Position numbers and translations under genes: made by a program. The notes under the pieces were generated by a model, which did no database searches, was not told the origin of the DNA, and saw only the letters and a program-made list of their open reading frames with translations. Below are positions 1 to 12,802 of a stretch of 64,000 nucleotides of DNA, piece by piece; position 1 is the first letter of the stretch; each line of letters starts with the position of its first letter. Origin of the DNA: Poecilobothrus nobilitatus (lineage: Eukaryota > Arthropoda > Insecta > Diptera > Dolichopodidae); the NCBI GenBank assembly GCA_947095535.1, contig OX352772.1, positions 108,308,793 to 108,372,792 on the forward strand, read 5' to 3'.

Positions 1-1
1 A

Positions 2-508
2 AAAATATCATCTTTATTTGATATAAAACTTAATACTTCTAACACATATTTAGATAATTCCTTGAGTAATGGTAATAATGCTAATTCTATAATTAATAAT
101 AAAACGACTACTATTCATAAGTATGATAATTTTATTAAAGGACCGACACAAATTTCGGATGTTAAGCTAGGTGCTACGAAAACGCCTATTGAACCGTTGG
201 CTCCTCAAACAAATGATAATAGTTTTGTTCAACCTTTCGTGCCACCAATAGTTAGAATGACTAAAAAATCGTTAAATGAACAAGATAAAATGTATACCCT
301 CTCAAGATTAAGAGATGAAAGAATATATAATCTTATGAGATTATACCTCTCTTACTTGCATGACGACTCCTATAATTGTGTTATCGAGGGAAAAACAAAG
401 ACTAATGTTTTAGTACTTGTACATAATGAAGGGCTTCCAATGAATTACAAAGCTCTTTATGACCTCTTTGTAAACTATCATGAGTCTTTGGCGTGCCCAT
501 TAAAATGA
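2..508 (+). pseudogene. LINE ORF1 (nucleic-acid-binding protein), C-terminal part
   Basis: The frame is open from base 2 to the stop at 508, so the start lies outside the window. The visible protein is Asn/Thr/Pro-rich at first (typical low-complexity linker). It ends in a compact segment with the words YNCVIEG and ALYDLFVNYHES. I see no zinc knuckle in the visible part. ORF1 proteins of Jockey-type elements bind element RNA and form the particle with the ORF2 protein. The assignment comes mainly from its place directly upstream of the endonuclease. Confidence 0.6.
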
Positions 509-601
509 TGCAAGAAGACTTAAAAGCCTTTCGTAGTTATTGTAATAGTAACTACTATAATCACTTACAGCGATCGGGAGAAAGTTATAATAAGTTTTTT
601 C

Positions 602-1675
602 TTGCCAAAACTTAAAAATAACTTAATCACTGTGTCAACAATAAAGCATAAAGATAGGATAAGTAATCTCTCATTATATTATCAAAATGTAAGAGGATTA
701 CGCACTAAAACAACACAAGTTTTTAGTAATTCCAAAGTACTAAACTCGGATATATTTATGCTTACTGAGACTTGGTTATCTCCTTCTATTAATTCTCTTG
801 AATTATTTAACAATTCCTACTTAGTTTACAGAAAAGATAGATATCAAAATGATATTGATATTTTAAATAATTCATTGATTCCTAAAGGTGGAGGTGTTCT
901 TATATCAGCTAAGAATAACTTTAACTCTTCACAGCTACAAATACCTGATTTAATAAACTGTGATGTAATAGCAGTTAAAATTGATTTAAATGTTTTAAAT
1001 CTTTATATTTTATGTTGCTACCTTCCTCCAAATAGTAATATAAAAGTTTACCAAGATTTCTACTCAGTTGTTGATTCTTTGAATAATAAATTAAATGACC
1101 TTGACGAACTCATAATATGTGGGGATCTTAATTTACCAAATATTAATTGGCAACTTCATGACGAGGAATGTTTCTACATTCCGACTAATTTAACCTCTAA
1201 TGTCGAATCAACAGTTATAGATAGGCTTGCATGCGGACTTCAATAAGTCTCTTCAACTAAAAATCTATTAAACAAACAATTAGACCTTCTTTTTACTTCT
1301 GACTGGGTAAATGTAACTAGAATATTGACGGCAACATCTCCTTCAAAAATTGATTGTCATCATCCTTCTTTCAGTTTTCAATTCCATTGTAATTGTTTAA
1401 ATAAATCGTCATTAAATATCTCATATAAATTTAATTTTTCTAAAACTAATTTTTATATGGTTAACAATTTTTTTCTTTCAATTGACTTTAATTCTTTACT
1501 AGACATATATGATTTAAATAATACGATTGATAAATTTTACGAAGTAATTTACCATGGATTTGACTTGTATGTTCCTCGAGTTCGTGATAGAAATATCAAT
1601 TCAAGCCCACCATGGTATGAAGGTGAACTAAAAACTCTTAGAAATAAAAAAATAAAGCGTGGAATGCATATTTAA
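602..1675 (+). pseudogene. LINE ORF2, endonuclease domain
   Basis: This is the endonuclease half of ORF2, which nicks the target for target-primed reverse transcription. Recognisable endonuclease/exonuclease/phosphatase motifs in order are YYQNVRGLRTKT, TETWL (catalytic Glu), GGGVLI, GDLNLPNINW (metal/catalytic Asp-Asn), LDLLFTSD, and finally an HHPS word in place of the usual DHHPS/SDHxP. A TAA at 1244-1246 splits an otherwise continuous frame, and the frame is lost again near 1675. Start chosen at the first in-frame start after the ORF1 stop, but the protein may be read by reinitiation. Confidence 0.85.
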
Positions 1676-1750
1676 AAAAGAAGGATAATATTTCTTATTC
1701 AAATTTTCTAAATTTATTTACCGCATTCAAATCCTTACTAAGTCTTAAAT

Positions 1751-3540
1751 GTGAAGCTTACATTAGTAAAATTGCTTCGCAACTTCGTACAGATCCTAAA
1801 TCGTTTTTGGAAGCTTGTAAATTCAAAACGTAAATCCGATCAATATCCAAATTATATGTCTTACAAAGATCAGAATTCTAACGACTCAATTGTTATATCT
1901 AATTATTTTAAAGATTTTTCCGCCGGTAGTTATTCTACTTCTTCTTTCGATATTGATGAATCTAATTTTAACCATTTGGAAGACTTTCCAAGCTTACCTC
2001 TTCAAAATATTAATTTTACACCAGCCGCAATACAGCAACTAAATTGGGTGATAATTCTGCTCCTGGATCAGATAACCTCTCAGATATTATTTTAAAGCGT
2101 TGCGCCGATTCCCTATCTAATCCTATAGCACTTCTTTTTAATAAATCTTTTACTTCTGGGGTGTTCCCTAAGTTATGGAAAGAATCGTATATAAGGCCAG
2201 TTCATAAAAAAGACTCAAAAAGTAATGTCATGAATTATAGGCTAAACTTTATAGTTTACCGAAAGTGTTTGAGCTTATGGTCTTTGATGCAATTTATGAT
2301 TATTGTTCTGAATTTATAGTGAATGATCAACATGGATTTGTAAAAAAGAGATCAACTGTAACTAACCTCGACTAGAGATCAACTAGAAATAGCTTCAACT
2401 ATTTTGAAAACAATGGAAGTTGGGTGCCAAACTGACATGGTTTACACTGACTTAAGTAAAGCGTTTGATCTTCTACCTCATAGTGTAATACTCTATAAAT
2501 TAAAAAAATATGGTTTTCTTTATTTCTTAATTAACTGAGTTGATTCATATTTAAATAACCGTAACTATAGTGTTCTTTTCAGAACAGAAATTTCATCATC
2601 TTTTGTTGCTAATTCTGGAGTACCACAGGGTAGTCATCTTGGACCATTGTTGTTTATTATCTCAATAAATTATGTTACTAAGATTATTCAGAACAGTTCC
2701 ATAAAAATTTACGCGGACGACATGAAAATCTTTAAAGAAGTGTGCTCAATGAATGATGCAGACTCTTTCCAAAAAGATCTTAATAACTTTATGAACTGGT
2801 GTAAATGTAACAATCTTATTTTAAACATTGATAAATGTGCCGTCATTTCATTTACGCGTTCCCTAAACTTAATCACAAATAATTACACTTTGAATAACAA
2901 CATAATAAAAAGAGTCACTGAATTTAATGATCTTGGTGTAACTTTTGATTGTAAACTTACTTTTAATACACGTATTAGCAAGATCATTAGTAAAGCAAAC
3001 TCAATGCCAGATTTTGTAAAAAGATGGTCTAGAGAATTTAATGATCCATATATTATAAAATCTCTTTACACGACTTTAGTTCGTCCTATTCTGGAGTATG
3101 CAAATCAGGTCTGGTCTCCACACTATCATCAACATATTGTTAGAATTGAAGCAATACAAAGAAATTTTTTAAGGTTCGCTTTAAGAAACCTAAATTGGGC
3201 TGATCCCCTTATATTGCCTCCATATGTCAATCGTCTCAAATTACTTGACATGAATACTTTAGAATGCAGACGAACAGTCATGGGTATTGTTTTTATTATT
3301 CAGGTATTTCATAACTATATAGATTCACACTTCATTAACAACATATTAATTAACTCAATCAACACACGAACACGTTTCAGGTCCGAAAACACATTTTCTA
3401 TTAGATATCATAGGACTAATTACGGCAAATATGAGCCGATTTATAGAATGTTGATAAATGTGAATCAATACAAAACTATAATAAATATAAACATGAGTAA
3501 AGATGTGATCAAAAAATCACTATTCAAAATAATTCCATAA
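1751..3540 (+). pseudogene. LINE ORF2, reverse transcriptase domain and C-terminus
   Basis: RT motifs are spread over several frames. NSAPGSDNL lies near 2050, PVHKKDSKS near 2205, MVYTDLSKAFD near 2440-2475, SGVPQGSHLGP near 2615-2650, and the catalytic YADD at 2710-2721. The last stretch, 2647-3540, is open for 297 codons and holds the palm end plus the thumb/C-terminal region with TLVRPILEYANQVWSP, a word shared by Jockey/CR1 RTs. At least three frameshifts break the region between 1675 and 2647. The element could not make active protein. Confidence 0.88.
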
Positions 3541-3702
3541 TTGTTCTTCACTATTTTTGTTGTAAAAATTTTGTGAAATATTAAATATAAGTAAATATAC
3601 ATTTTTTTTTTTTTATAAAATAAATTTTGCTTTGTATAACTTTAATATTAATTTTAGATTAAGTATAATTATCTAAATGTAATATGTAAATACTTGAATT
3701 AA

Positions 3703-3724
3703 GTAATAAATAAATAAATAAGTA
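3703..3724 (+). repeat. LINE 3' tail, (AAAT)n-like
   Basis: A short run of aataaataaataagtaaa follows about 160 bases of AT-rich sequence after the RT stop. Short A-rich microsatellite tails are typical of Jockey/CR1 3' ends. I could not identify a target-site duplication because the 5' end is outside the window. Confidence 0.55.
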
Positions 3725-5340
3725 AAGGACCATAAGTGTGATCCAAATGAACTAAAATGTTCTAATTGTATAAATGTAAATATAGAAAATAGTCTTAATC
3801 TAGATACAAATCATAATGCATTAGATAAAAACTGTAAGGTGTATAACAAAAATATTGAATTAGAAAGGAAGAAAATATTGTAGCAACCAATATATGAAGA
3901 AAGGAGTATGTATTAATAATGCGAAACTGCTATACTTTTAAACGTACAAGGATTAATAAATAATTTTAATGAATTAGAATGTATAATTGAAAATAAATAT
4001 TTTGAGTTTATTTGTTTGACGCACCTAATCGAAGAAGATGAAGATAACTTAGTGTAGATAAATGGCTATAATATAATAAGAGTTGATTCGAACTCTAGAC
4101 ATACAGTGCTGTTTTATGTTACGTATGTTACAGGTGGTGTTTAATTTTATCAGTATATATGAAATCAATAGTAATTTACTTAGTCATAGTGTACAAATCG
4201 CCCAATCAGGCATGCACTTTAAGTGAATTTTAATTGTTGAATAAATTGATAATTCGTTAAAAGTAAGTGATCACGAAAGTATTATTGTCGAAATTGAAGT
4301 ACTCCAAAGCTTAAATGATGAAGTTAAAAGTACAAAATTTTTAAAATATAATAAAATTACATTTAGAAATAGTATTATTAGAAGTTCACTAACTATGCGA
4401 CTTTTTGGATCATGCGATAAAAAAGCGAGAATCTTTAGTAAAAGTTTGGCATAGATAGCAAGGAAATTAATAAAATAGTTCAATACCGAAACGCTACATG
4501 GTCAAATACTGAGCTAGATTATGGTCAAATACTGAGGAATAGGCAATTAAGAAATAATTATAAAAAAAAGCTTGAAAATGAAAGAAGTAAATATTTAATT
4601 AATAAAGTCAAGAATGCTAATGATCAAAAATCAATGTGGAAAATAATAAAATCGTATGTTTTAAAGACTAAAACTTTTAGAGAGGTAATTAAATTGAATT
4701 TAATAATAGGAAATATGTCGATAAAGTAAACATAGCAAATAAATTTAATTATTATGGAATACGAAAATTATGGAATAGGAGAAAAAGAATATAAATAGTT
4801 TGATTCATATATAAATAATAGAACTCAGATAACTAAATTTAATAATCATTTGTCTGAATCTGAAAAGGTTCCCACAGGTGTTCCACAAGGAACAATTTTA
4901 GGGGTCTTATTGTTTATAATATTTATTAACGACATAGAAAAAGTGGTTGGATTTGGGAAAATAGTACTTTTTGCGGACGACGCTTTAAATCATATAGAGC
5001 ATCAAAATGTTAATCAATGTGTCAATAAGATAAACGCAGATTTAAGTAACATCAATAGTTGATTTAAAGAAAATAAACTGAAAGAAAATAACAAGATGTG
5101 CAGAATTACTACCTCAGGAATATTTTTAATTTTCGATTGGAATTTTTTCCGCAATGAGAAAGCAAAGAAAACAATTTTATACTAAGGGTTGAAAATTTTT
5201 AACGAGCTTCCCTACGACATTAAAAATGAAAATAATTTTAAAAAATTTAAATTAAAAAAAATTAAGTGCATTAAAGAAAATTAAAGTTAAAGTAAATTAA
5301 AATCTTTTCAATTAATAATTTTTGTATATAGCTATTTAGT
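3725..5340 (+). mobile_element. Second LINE relic, heavily decayed
   Basis: Pieces of a LINE occur in the right order with many stops. A Cys/His-rich stretch (HKCDPNELKCSNC) near 3730-3770 resembles the ORF1 zinc knuckles. LNVQGLINNF and FICLTHLIEE near 3940-4040 resemble the endonuclease start. A SDHESI word near 4268 is the endonuclease end. A basic linker ending KSMWKIIKSY lies near 4560-4660. RT palm motifs are at 4850-5062, and an IFNELPYDIK C-terminal word near 5190-5225. It is older than the 1-3724 element, and no long reading frame survives. Confidence 0.7.
4850..5062 (+). pseudogene. RT palm fragment of the second LINE
   Basis: Seventy codons contain TGVPQGTILGVLLFIIFIND (RT motif 4) and FADDA (catalytic FADD box). 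Both are characteristic of LINE reverse transcriptases. A stop follows at once. The true domain would need several hundred residues, so this is only a surviving island in the decayed copy. Confidence 0.8.
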
Positions 5341-5539
5341 TCTATTTTTATTTTCTATATTATTGTAATGTTTTAATTTTTCCTTTATCTTATACTACTA
5401 CTATTATTATCTTATATAAAGAATTTGATTTTAAAAACAGACAAAATTGGTTTTGAAAATTTGGGCGAATTTGATTTTGAAAAAAGACAAATATAATGTT
5501 AAAAAAAAGGACAAATTTAAAGTGAAGAGTATACATATA

Positions 5540-8053
5540 CAGGGTGTTTCCGACTCGATGCTCTTCCTTGAAATGGGTGATCGGACATATCGAGGCGAAC
5601 AAAAAATTGTATTGGAGGGGGGGGGTCTATTCTAGACCCTTTTCGAGATATGAGGGGTTAAACATTTTTTAGAGACTTTTCATAAAAAAATCTACAACTT
5701 TTGAACGGCTTACTATAGAGAGATAAAAAAAATGTATTTTATAGAGTATGTTGTTAGCTTTGATTTGTATGCCCTAATGATTCAATAACCCGAACAGTTA
5801 CAAAGTTATGGAGGTTTAAAATGATTTAAAATGAAAAAATTATATTTCAAACTCAATTTTCTTTTGAAACACCCTGTATTTGAGGTACTTTTTATAGCAT
5901 ATTTCGAAACAGCTTTTCAAGCCCTATAATTAGTACCTTACAGATAATATATAACAGATAACATAATAACAAAAATTTTATTCTTAATAATTGATATGTA
6001 TTAGAAAAATATAATTTTAAAAATTGCAGCGTTATAAAATCAGGTTTTAGGACCCTAATTTTAATGCAAATTTTATTAATTAAATTATTCATTTTAAATT
6101 TTGCTCTAATTACTGAAACTTAAATTAAAAAAAAAAAAAAATTATGTTGTTTTCTATAAGAGAGTATGCGGACATGATTTATATTTATGGTGAATGTAAT
6201 GGAAATAGGTATAAAGCTCAAGAATTATATAGGCGAAGATTCCCTCGATGCCGAGTGCCAGATTCTAGAACCTTTGCTCGAACTTTTAGTAGATTATAAG
6301 AAACCGGAATCGTATCTCATCAAAGGCGTGAAATAATTAGGGAGTCGCAACCTCATGTTGATGTGGAAGAACGTGTAGTTTCACTAATTCGCAACAACAG
6401 TAAAATGAGTATACGCAGAATTAGTTATTTAATAAGAATAATCCAAACTACAGTATGGAAAATTCTGCAGAAAGAAAAGCTACACCGTTATCATTTTCAC
6501 CCAGTGCACGAACTTCTACCGGAAGATACTTCAAAAAGATTAAACTTCTGTACTTGGCTACAAGAAAAGGATATTAATGAAGCAAACTTCTTTGCCCGTA
6601 TCTTGTGGACATATGAAGCTCAATTCACAAAATACGGCTGCTATAATTACCACAACGAACACTTTTGGGCGGAGCAAAATCCTTTTCAAACCAGAAGGAA
6701 TAGTTCGCAATACAAATTCTCAATTAATGTATGGGCAGGTATATTGGGAAACAGCCTTATTGGACCATTTATGTTCGATTCAACAGTAAATGGTAATGTG
6801 TATCTTAATTTCTTAAACCACATCTTACCGGAGCTATTAAAAGTCGTTTCGCTTATTACGAGACGCTTTATGATCTTCCAACATGATGGGGCTCCTGCAC
6901 ACCACTCCAGAACTGTAAAAGATTGGTTAGATCAACATTTTCGTAACAAGTGGATTGGAAGAAATGGACCAATCAGGTGGCCTCCTAGATTACAGACTTA
7001 ACACCTTTGGATTTTTATTTCTGGGGGCGCATGAACAGCTTTGTTTATGCAGAAGAAATAACATCTCAAGAACAACTGAGAAGTAGAATAATTGAAGCAG
7101 CTCAAACAGTAAAAGACGAGATGCATGAAATTGATTTCAGCCATGCTCTGAGAAAAAGAATTATGTATTGTATCCACAATGACGGAAATCATTTCAATTT
7201 CGAATTTTTATAGATGTTTTTTTAAATATTTATTTTTTAAATGTAAATGGAAATGTTTTTTCTTTTATTTTTTTTTTTAATATTCTAATATTTAATTTTT
7301 AAAATTTTTGTTATTATGTTATCTTCATATCAAAAGTGCATTTTTATTATTATTAAAATTTATAATTTACATACGTTATTATTTCAAGTGATTTATGTAA
7401 ATGGAAAACCAGTTTTGTTTTTAAATAAAAAAATTAACATGAATGATTTATAATTCTAATTTTTATCATACCAGATTCAATTTAAAAAAAAGTTAAAATT
7501 TAGTTGAATGGAATTTATGAAATAAATCTCCAAAATCATGGAAAAATTTTTGCCTTATAAATTGCAAAAGTTTTGAGCTACACTTCTATTCTATTCTACA
7601 CATTTTTCTATTCTTTATATCTCAAAAATGGTTAGAGAGAGAGAAAAAGTTATAAGGTACTAATTATACGGCTTGAAAAGCTGTTTCGAAATAGGCTATA
7701 AAAAGTACCCCAAATACAGGGTGTTTCAAAAAAAAATTGAGTTTGAAACATTATTTTTTCATTTTAAATCATTTTAAACCTCCATAACTTTGTAACTGTT
7801 CGGGTTATGGAATCATTAGGGCATAAAAATCAAAGCTAACAACATACTCTATAAAATACTTTTTTTTATCTTTCTATAGTAAGCCGTTCAAAAGTTGTAG
7901 ATTTTTTTATGAAAAGTCTCTAAAAAATGTTTAACCCTTCATATCTCAAAAAGCGTCCAGAATAGACCCCCGCCCCTCCAATATAATTTTTTGTTTGCCA
8001 CGATATGCCCGATCACACATTTCAAGGAAGACCATCGAGTTGGAAGCAACCTG
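5540..8053 (+). mobile_element. Tc1/mariner-like element with ~400-bp terminal inverted repeats, copy 1
   Basis: The ends read CAGGGTGTTTCC at 5540 and, inverted, CAGGTTGCTTCC ending at 8053. Both are flanked by TA (5538-5539 and 8054-8055), the canonical target of this superfamily. The inverted repeats run roughly 5540-5935 and 7660-8053. They share long blocks, including a second internal aaacaccctgt word. The transposase lies between them in + orientation and is broken. The length is 2514 bp. Confidence 0.88.
6144..7213 (+). pseudogene. Tc1/mariner-like transposase relic, copy 1
   Basis: The frame starts at ATG 6144 with a YxxMIYIYGECNGN-type N-terminus (DUF4817-like in insect elements). 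A helix-turn-helix region follows, then the catalytic core. The core shows HFWAEQNP, INVWAGILG, LIGPFMFD and IFQHDGAPAHH (second catalytic Asp), and PLDFYFWG close to the third Asp. Lesions: TAA at 6297-6299; the first catalytic site reads WTYEAQFT, with Tyr where families of this type have Asp; and a frameshift just before the third Asp near 6995-7005, after which 7007-7213 carries the C-terminus. It is therefore inactive. Confidence 0.88.
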
Positions 8054-8055
8054 TA

Positions 8056-9177
8056 TACATAGTTTTATAAAATAAGATTTGTTACATTTATTACAACACT
8101 CATAATTAAAATCAAGAATAGGTTAAACGCAGCTTTTTTTTTTGGTTTGAACCTTGGGGCACTCATATTTTTGAACATATCGGAATGGGGTTTTCAGCAT
8201 TCGACCAAGGATACTTATGGACATAGTGATATACTAGGACATAGTGAAGCGTTTTTTTTTTAAAGGTTTCATTTGTAGACGAAAATATTGAATGAAGTTG
8301 AAATTTTAGCGTTTTTTGGGGTATTTTTCTGCTTTGAACCTTGGGGTACTCACAATTGTTAACCAATCCTCCTGATTTTTTGCAGAGACATTCTCAGAAG
8401 TTACCTTAAGGACAAGACGGGCTTTGATTTTTGAATGTTGCCTTAATTTTCGCACAGTTTTAAAACCAAAGTTCAATTTTAAATGTCCCCACAACTGAAA
8501 TGACAAAATATTTATTAAATTTTTTTCTTGAAATACAAGTTGTTTTTCTAATTCTTTGCATATTTCTTCTGTTAAAGAAATTAAAGAATGTATGATTGAA
8601 CTTAATGTGTATGTGTATGTGAATTTATATTATTATTGATAAGAATTAATGAAAAACAAAAATACTATTTTCAAAATTTACATTCGCTGGTTTCTACAAT
8701 ATAGAGATTATATTTATTTATTTATTCGATGTTATAGGTATAAACATTTTTTTCAGGAGAAAAGAAAAGACATTTATATCTTTTAACTTTATTTGAGCAT
8801 CTATTATTATCATATATTATAAAGTTTTCTTATTTAAAAAATAATATTAGATACAAGTATTCAAAAACAATTGATTTAAAAAAATTTATTTTAAAAAATT
8901 TAACCACGAAAAAAATGCATTTATACCTACTCTTAAAACTCATGTACTTTTCTTATTATTATATTGCATGATAAATTATAATACTAATGAAAATTTGTAA
9001 ATGATTAGTCAAAATGATAATTAGGTAGGTCATAAATTTAAAATCCCGTTACCTAATCTGATTTGATTTCGATGATTAAAAAAATATATTCGATGTTATT
9101 GAATGTAAAATTAGTTTAAATTCCAAGTATAATTGCCATTTACTTTTTAAATATGCAATTTTACGCAAAAAGCTTGT
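8056..9177. other. Non-coding right flank of mariner copy 1 (duplicated at 11661-12782)
   Basis: This is AT-rich sequence with no supported gene. A short phrase around tttgaaccttgggg(c/t)actca occurs near 8150 and again near 8337, a weak internal direct repeat of about 185 bases. The rest is AT-rich with short T and A runs. Confidence 0.6.
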
Positions 9178-9181
9178 ACAT

Positions 9182-11658
9182 ATCGGACATATCGAGGCGA
9201 ACAAAAAATTGTATTGGAGGGGGGGGGGTCTATTCTAGACCCTTTTCGAGATATGAGGGGTTAAACATTTTTTAGAGACTTTACATAAAAAAATCTACAA
9301 CTTTTGAACGGCTTACTATAGAGAGATAAAAAAAATGTATTTTATAGAGTATGTTGTTAGCTTTGATTTGTATGCCCTAATGATTCAATAACCCGAACAG
9401 TTACAAAGTTATGGAGGTTTAAAATGATTTAAAATGAAAAAATTATATTTCAAACTCAATTTTCTTTTGAAACACCCTGTATTTGAGGTACTTTTTATAG
9501 CATATTTCGAAACAGCTTTTCAAGCCCTATAATTAGTACCTTACAGATAATATATAACAGATAACATAATAACAAAAATTTTATTCTTAATAATTGATAT
9601 GTATTAGAAACATATAATTTTAAAAATTGCAGCGTTATAAAATCAGGTTTTAGGACCCTAATTTTAATGCAAATTTTATTAATTAAATTATTCATTTTAA
9701 ATTTTGCTCTAATTACTGAAACTTAAATTAAAAAAAAAAAAAAATTATGTTGTTTTCTATAAGAGAGTATGCGGACATGATTTATATTTATGGTGAATGT
9801 AATGGAAATAGGTATAAAGGTCAAGAATTATATAGGCGAAGATTCCCTCGATGCCGAGTGCCAGATTCTAGAACCTTTGCTCGAACTTTTAGTAGATTAT
9901 AAGAAACCGGAATCGTATCTCATCAAAGGCGTGAAATAATTAGGGAGTCGCAACCTCATGTTGATGTGGAAGAACGTGTAGTTTCACTAATTCGCAACAA
10001 CAGTAAAATGAGTATACGCAGAATTAGTTATTTAATAAGAATAATCCAAACTACAGTATGGAAAATTCTGCAGAAAGAAAAGCTACACCCTTATCATTTT
10101 CACCCAGTGCACGAACTTCTACCGGAAGATACTTCTAAAAGATTAAACTTCTGTACTTGGCTACAAGAAAAGGATATTAATGAAGCAAACTTCTTTGCCC
10201 GTATCTTGTGGACATATGAAGCTCAATTCACAAAATACGGCTGCTATAATTACCACAACGAACACTTTTGGGCGGAGCAAAATCCTTTTCAAACCAGAAG
10301 GAATAGTTCGCAATACAAATTCTCAATTAATGTATGGGCAGGTATATTGGGAAACAGCCTTATTGGACCATTTATGTTCGATTCAACAGTAAATGGTAAT
10401 GTGTATCTTAATTTCTTAAACCACATCTTACCGGAGCTATTAAAAGTCGTTTCGCTTATTACGAGACGCTTTATGATCTTCCAACATGATGGGGCTCCTG
10501 CACACCACTCCAGAACTGTAAAAGATTGGTTAGATCAACATTTTCGTAACAAGTGGATTGGAAGAAATGGACCAATCAGGTGGCCTCCTAGATTACAGAC
10601 TTAACACCTTTGGATTTTTATTTCTGGGGGCGCATGAACAGCTTTGTTTATGCAGAAGAAATAACATCTCAAGAACAACTGAGAAGTAGAATAATTGAAG
10701 CAGCTCAAACAGTAAAAGACGAGATGCATGAAATTGATTTCAGCCATGCTCTGAGAAAAAGAATTATGTATTGTATCCACAATGACGGAAATCATTTCAA
10801 TTTCGAATTTTTATAGATGTTTTTTTAAATATTTATTTTTTAAATGTAAATGGAAATGTTTTTTCTTTCATTTTTTTTTTTAATATTCTAATATTTAATT
10901 TTTAAAATTTTTGTTATTATGTTATCTTCATATCAAAAGTGCATTTTTATTATTATTAAAATTTATAATTTACATACGTTATTATTTCAAGTGATTTATG
11001 TAAATGGAAAACCAGTTTTGTTTTTAAATAAAAAAATTAACATGAATGATTTATAATTCTAATTTTTATCATACCAGATTCAATTTAAAAAAAAGTTAAA
11101 ATTTAGTTGAATGGAATTTATGAAATAAATCTCCAAAATCATGGAAAAATTTTTGCCTTATAAATTGCAAAAGTTTTGAGCTACACTTCTATTCTATTCT
11201 ACACATTTTTCTATTCTTTATATCTCAAAAATGGTTAGAGAGAGAGAAAAAGTTATAAGGTACTAATTATACGGCTTGAAAAGCTGTTTCGAAATAGGCT
11301 ATAAAAAGTACCCCAAATACAGGGTGTTTCAAAAAAAAATTGAGTTTGAAACATTATTTTTTCATTTTAAATCATTTTAAACCTCCATAACTTTGTAACT
11401 GTTCGGGTTATGGAATCATTAGGGCATAAAAATCAAAGCTAACAACATACTCTATAAAATACTTTTTTTTTTATCTTTCTATAGTAAGCCGTTCAAAAGT
11501 TGTAGATTTTTTTATGAAAAGTCTCTAAAAAATGTTTAACCCTTCATATCTCAAAAAGCGTCCAGAATGGACCCCCGCCCCTCCAATATAATTTTTTGTT
11601 TGCCACGATATGCCCGATCACACATTTCAAGGAAGACCATCGAGTTGGAAGCAACCTG
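9182..11658 (+). mobile_element. Tc1/mariner-like element, copy 2, left end truncated
   Basis: This is the second copy of the element, starting 40 bases inside the left terminal repeat and ending with the intact right end at 11658 followed by TA. It is missing its outermost left end because the duplication breakpoint falls inside the terminal repeat. It therefore did not arise by transposition. Confidence 0.88.
9747..10816 (+). pseudogene. Tc1/mariner-like transposase relic, copy 2
   Basis: This is an almost identical duplicate of the transposase at 6144-7213. It has the same internal TAA, the same WTYEAQFT at the first catalytic site, and the same frameshift before the third catalytic Asp. 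One coding difference is Arg to Pro in the stretch after QKEKLH. The C-terminal frame is 10610-10816. Confidence 0.88.
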
Positions 11659-12794
11659 TATACATAGTTTTATAAAATAAGATTTGTTACATTTATTACA
11701 ACACTCATAATTAAAATCAAGAATAGGTTAAACGCAGCTTTTTTTTTTGGTTTGAACCTTGGGGCACTCATATTTTTGAACATATCGGAATGGGGTTTTC
11801 AGCATTCGACCAAGGATACTTATGGACATAGTGATATACTAGGACATAGTGAAGCGTTTTTTTTTTAAAGGTTTCATTTGTAGACGAAAATATTGAATGA
11901 AGTTGAAATTTTAGCGTTTTTTGGGGTATTTTTCTGCTTTGAACCTTGGGGTACTCACAATTGTTAACCAATCCTCCTGATTTTTTGCAGAGACATTCTC
12001 AGAAGTTACCTTAAGGACAAGACGGGCTTTGATTTTTGAATGTTGCCTTAATTTTCGCACAGTTTTAAAACCAAAGTTCAATTTTAAATGTCCCCACAAC
12101 TGAAATGACAAAATATTTATTAAATTTTTTTCTTGAAATACAAGTTGTTTTTCTAATTCTTTGCATATTTCTTCTGTTAAAGAAATTAAAGAATGTATGA
12201 TTGAACATAATGTGTATGTGTATGTGAATTTATATTATTATTGATAAGAATTAATGAAAAACAAAAATACTATTTTCAAAATTTACATTCGCTGGTTTCT
12301 ACAATATAGAGATTATATTTATTTATTTATTCGATGTTATAGGTATAAACATTTTTTTCAGGAGAAAAGAAAAGACATTTATATCTTTTAACTTTATTTG
12401 AGCATCTATTATTATCATATATTATAAAGTTTTCTTATTTAAAAAATAATATTAGATACAAGTATTCAAAAACAATTGATTTAAAAAAATTTATTTTAAA
12501 AAATTTAACCACGAAAAAAATGCATTTATACCTACTCTTAAAACTCATGTACTTTTCTTATTATTATATTGCATGATAAATTATAATACTAATGAAAATT
12601 TGTAAATGATTAGTCAAAATGATAATTAGGTAGGTCATAAATTTAAAATCCCGTTACCTAATCTGATTTGATTTCGATGATTAAAAAAATATATTCGATG
12701 TTATTGAATGTAAAATTAGTTTAAATTCCAAGTATAATTGCCATTTACTTTTTAAATATGCAATTTTACGCAAAAAGCTTGTTTTGTAAATTAT

Positions 12795-12802
12795 AATCAA
12801 TG
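12795..12802. repeat. Left 8-bp target-site duplication of the hAT element
   Basis: AATCAATG stands immediately before the CAGGGCCGG end and is repeated exactly at 16231-16238 after the other end. Confidence 0.93.

Larger units (their letters stand above)
1..3724 (+). mobile_element. Jockey/CR1-type non-LTR retrotransposon (LINE), decayed, cut by window start
   Basis: The order is ORF1 end, then apurinic-type endonuclease, then reverse transcriptase, then an AT-rich 3' region ending in an (AAAT)-type tail at about 3703-3724. This is the standard layout of a two-ORF LINE. ORF1 is open to base 2, so the element extends beyond the left edge. ORF2 is broken by at least one stop and several frameshifts, so this copy is dead. 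The clade assignment (Jockey superfamily) rests on the endonuclease and RT motifs only. Confidence 0.85.
5580..12782 (+). repeat. Tandem duplication of a ~3.6-kb segment
   Basis: Bases 5580-9177 and 9182-12782 align end to end, with an offset of 3602-3605. By eye they differ only by a handful of substitutions and 1-3-base indels. The unit covers the Tc1/mariner element minus its first 40 bases, plus the right flank to 9177. A few junction bases (about 9178-9181) separate the copies. Both copies carry the same transposase lesions, so the duplication came after decay. Confidence 0.9.
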
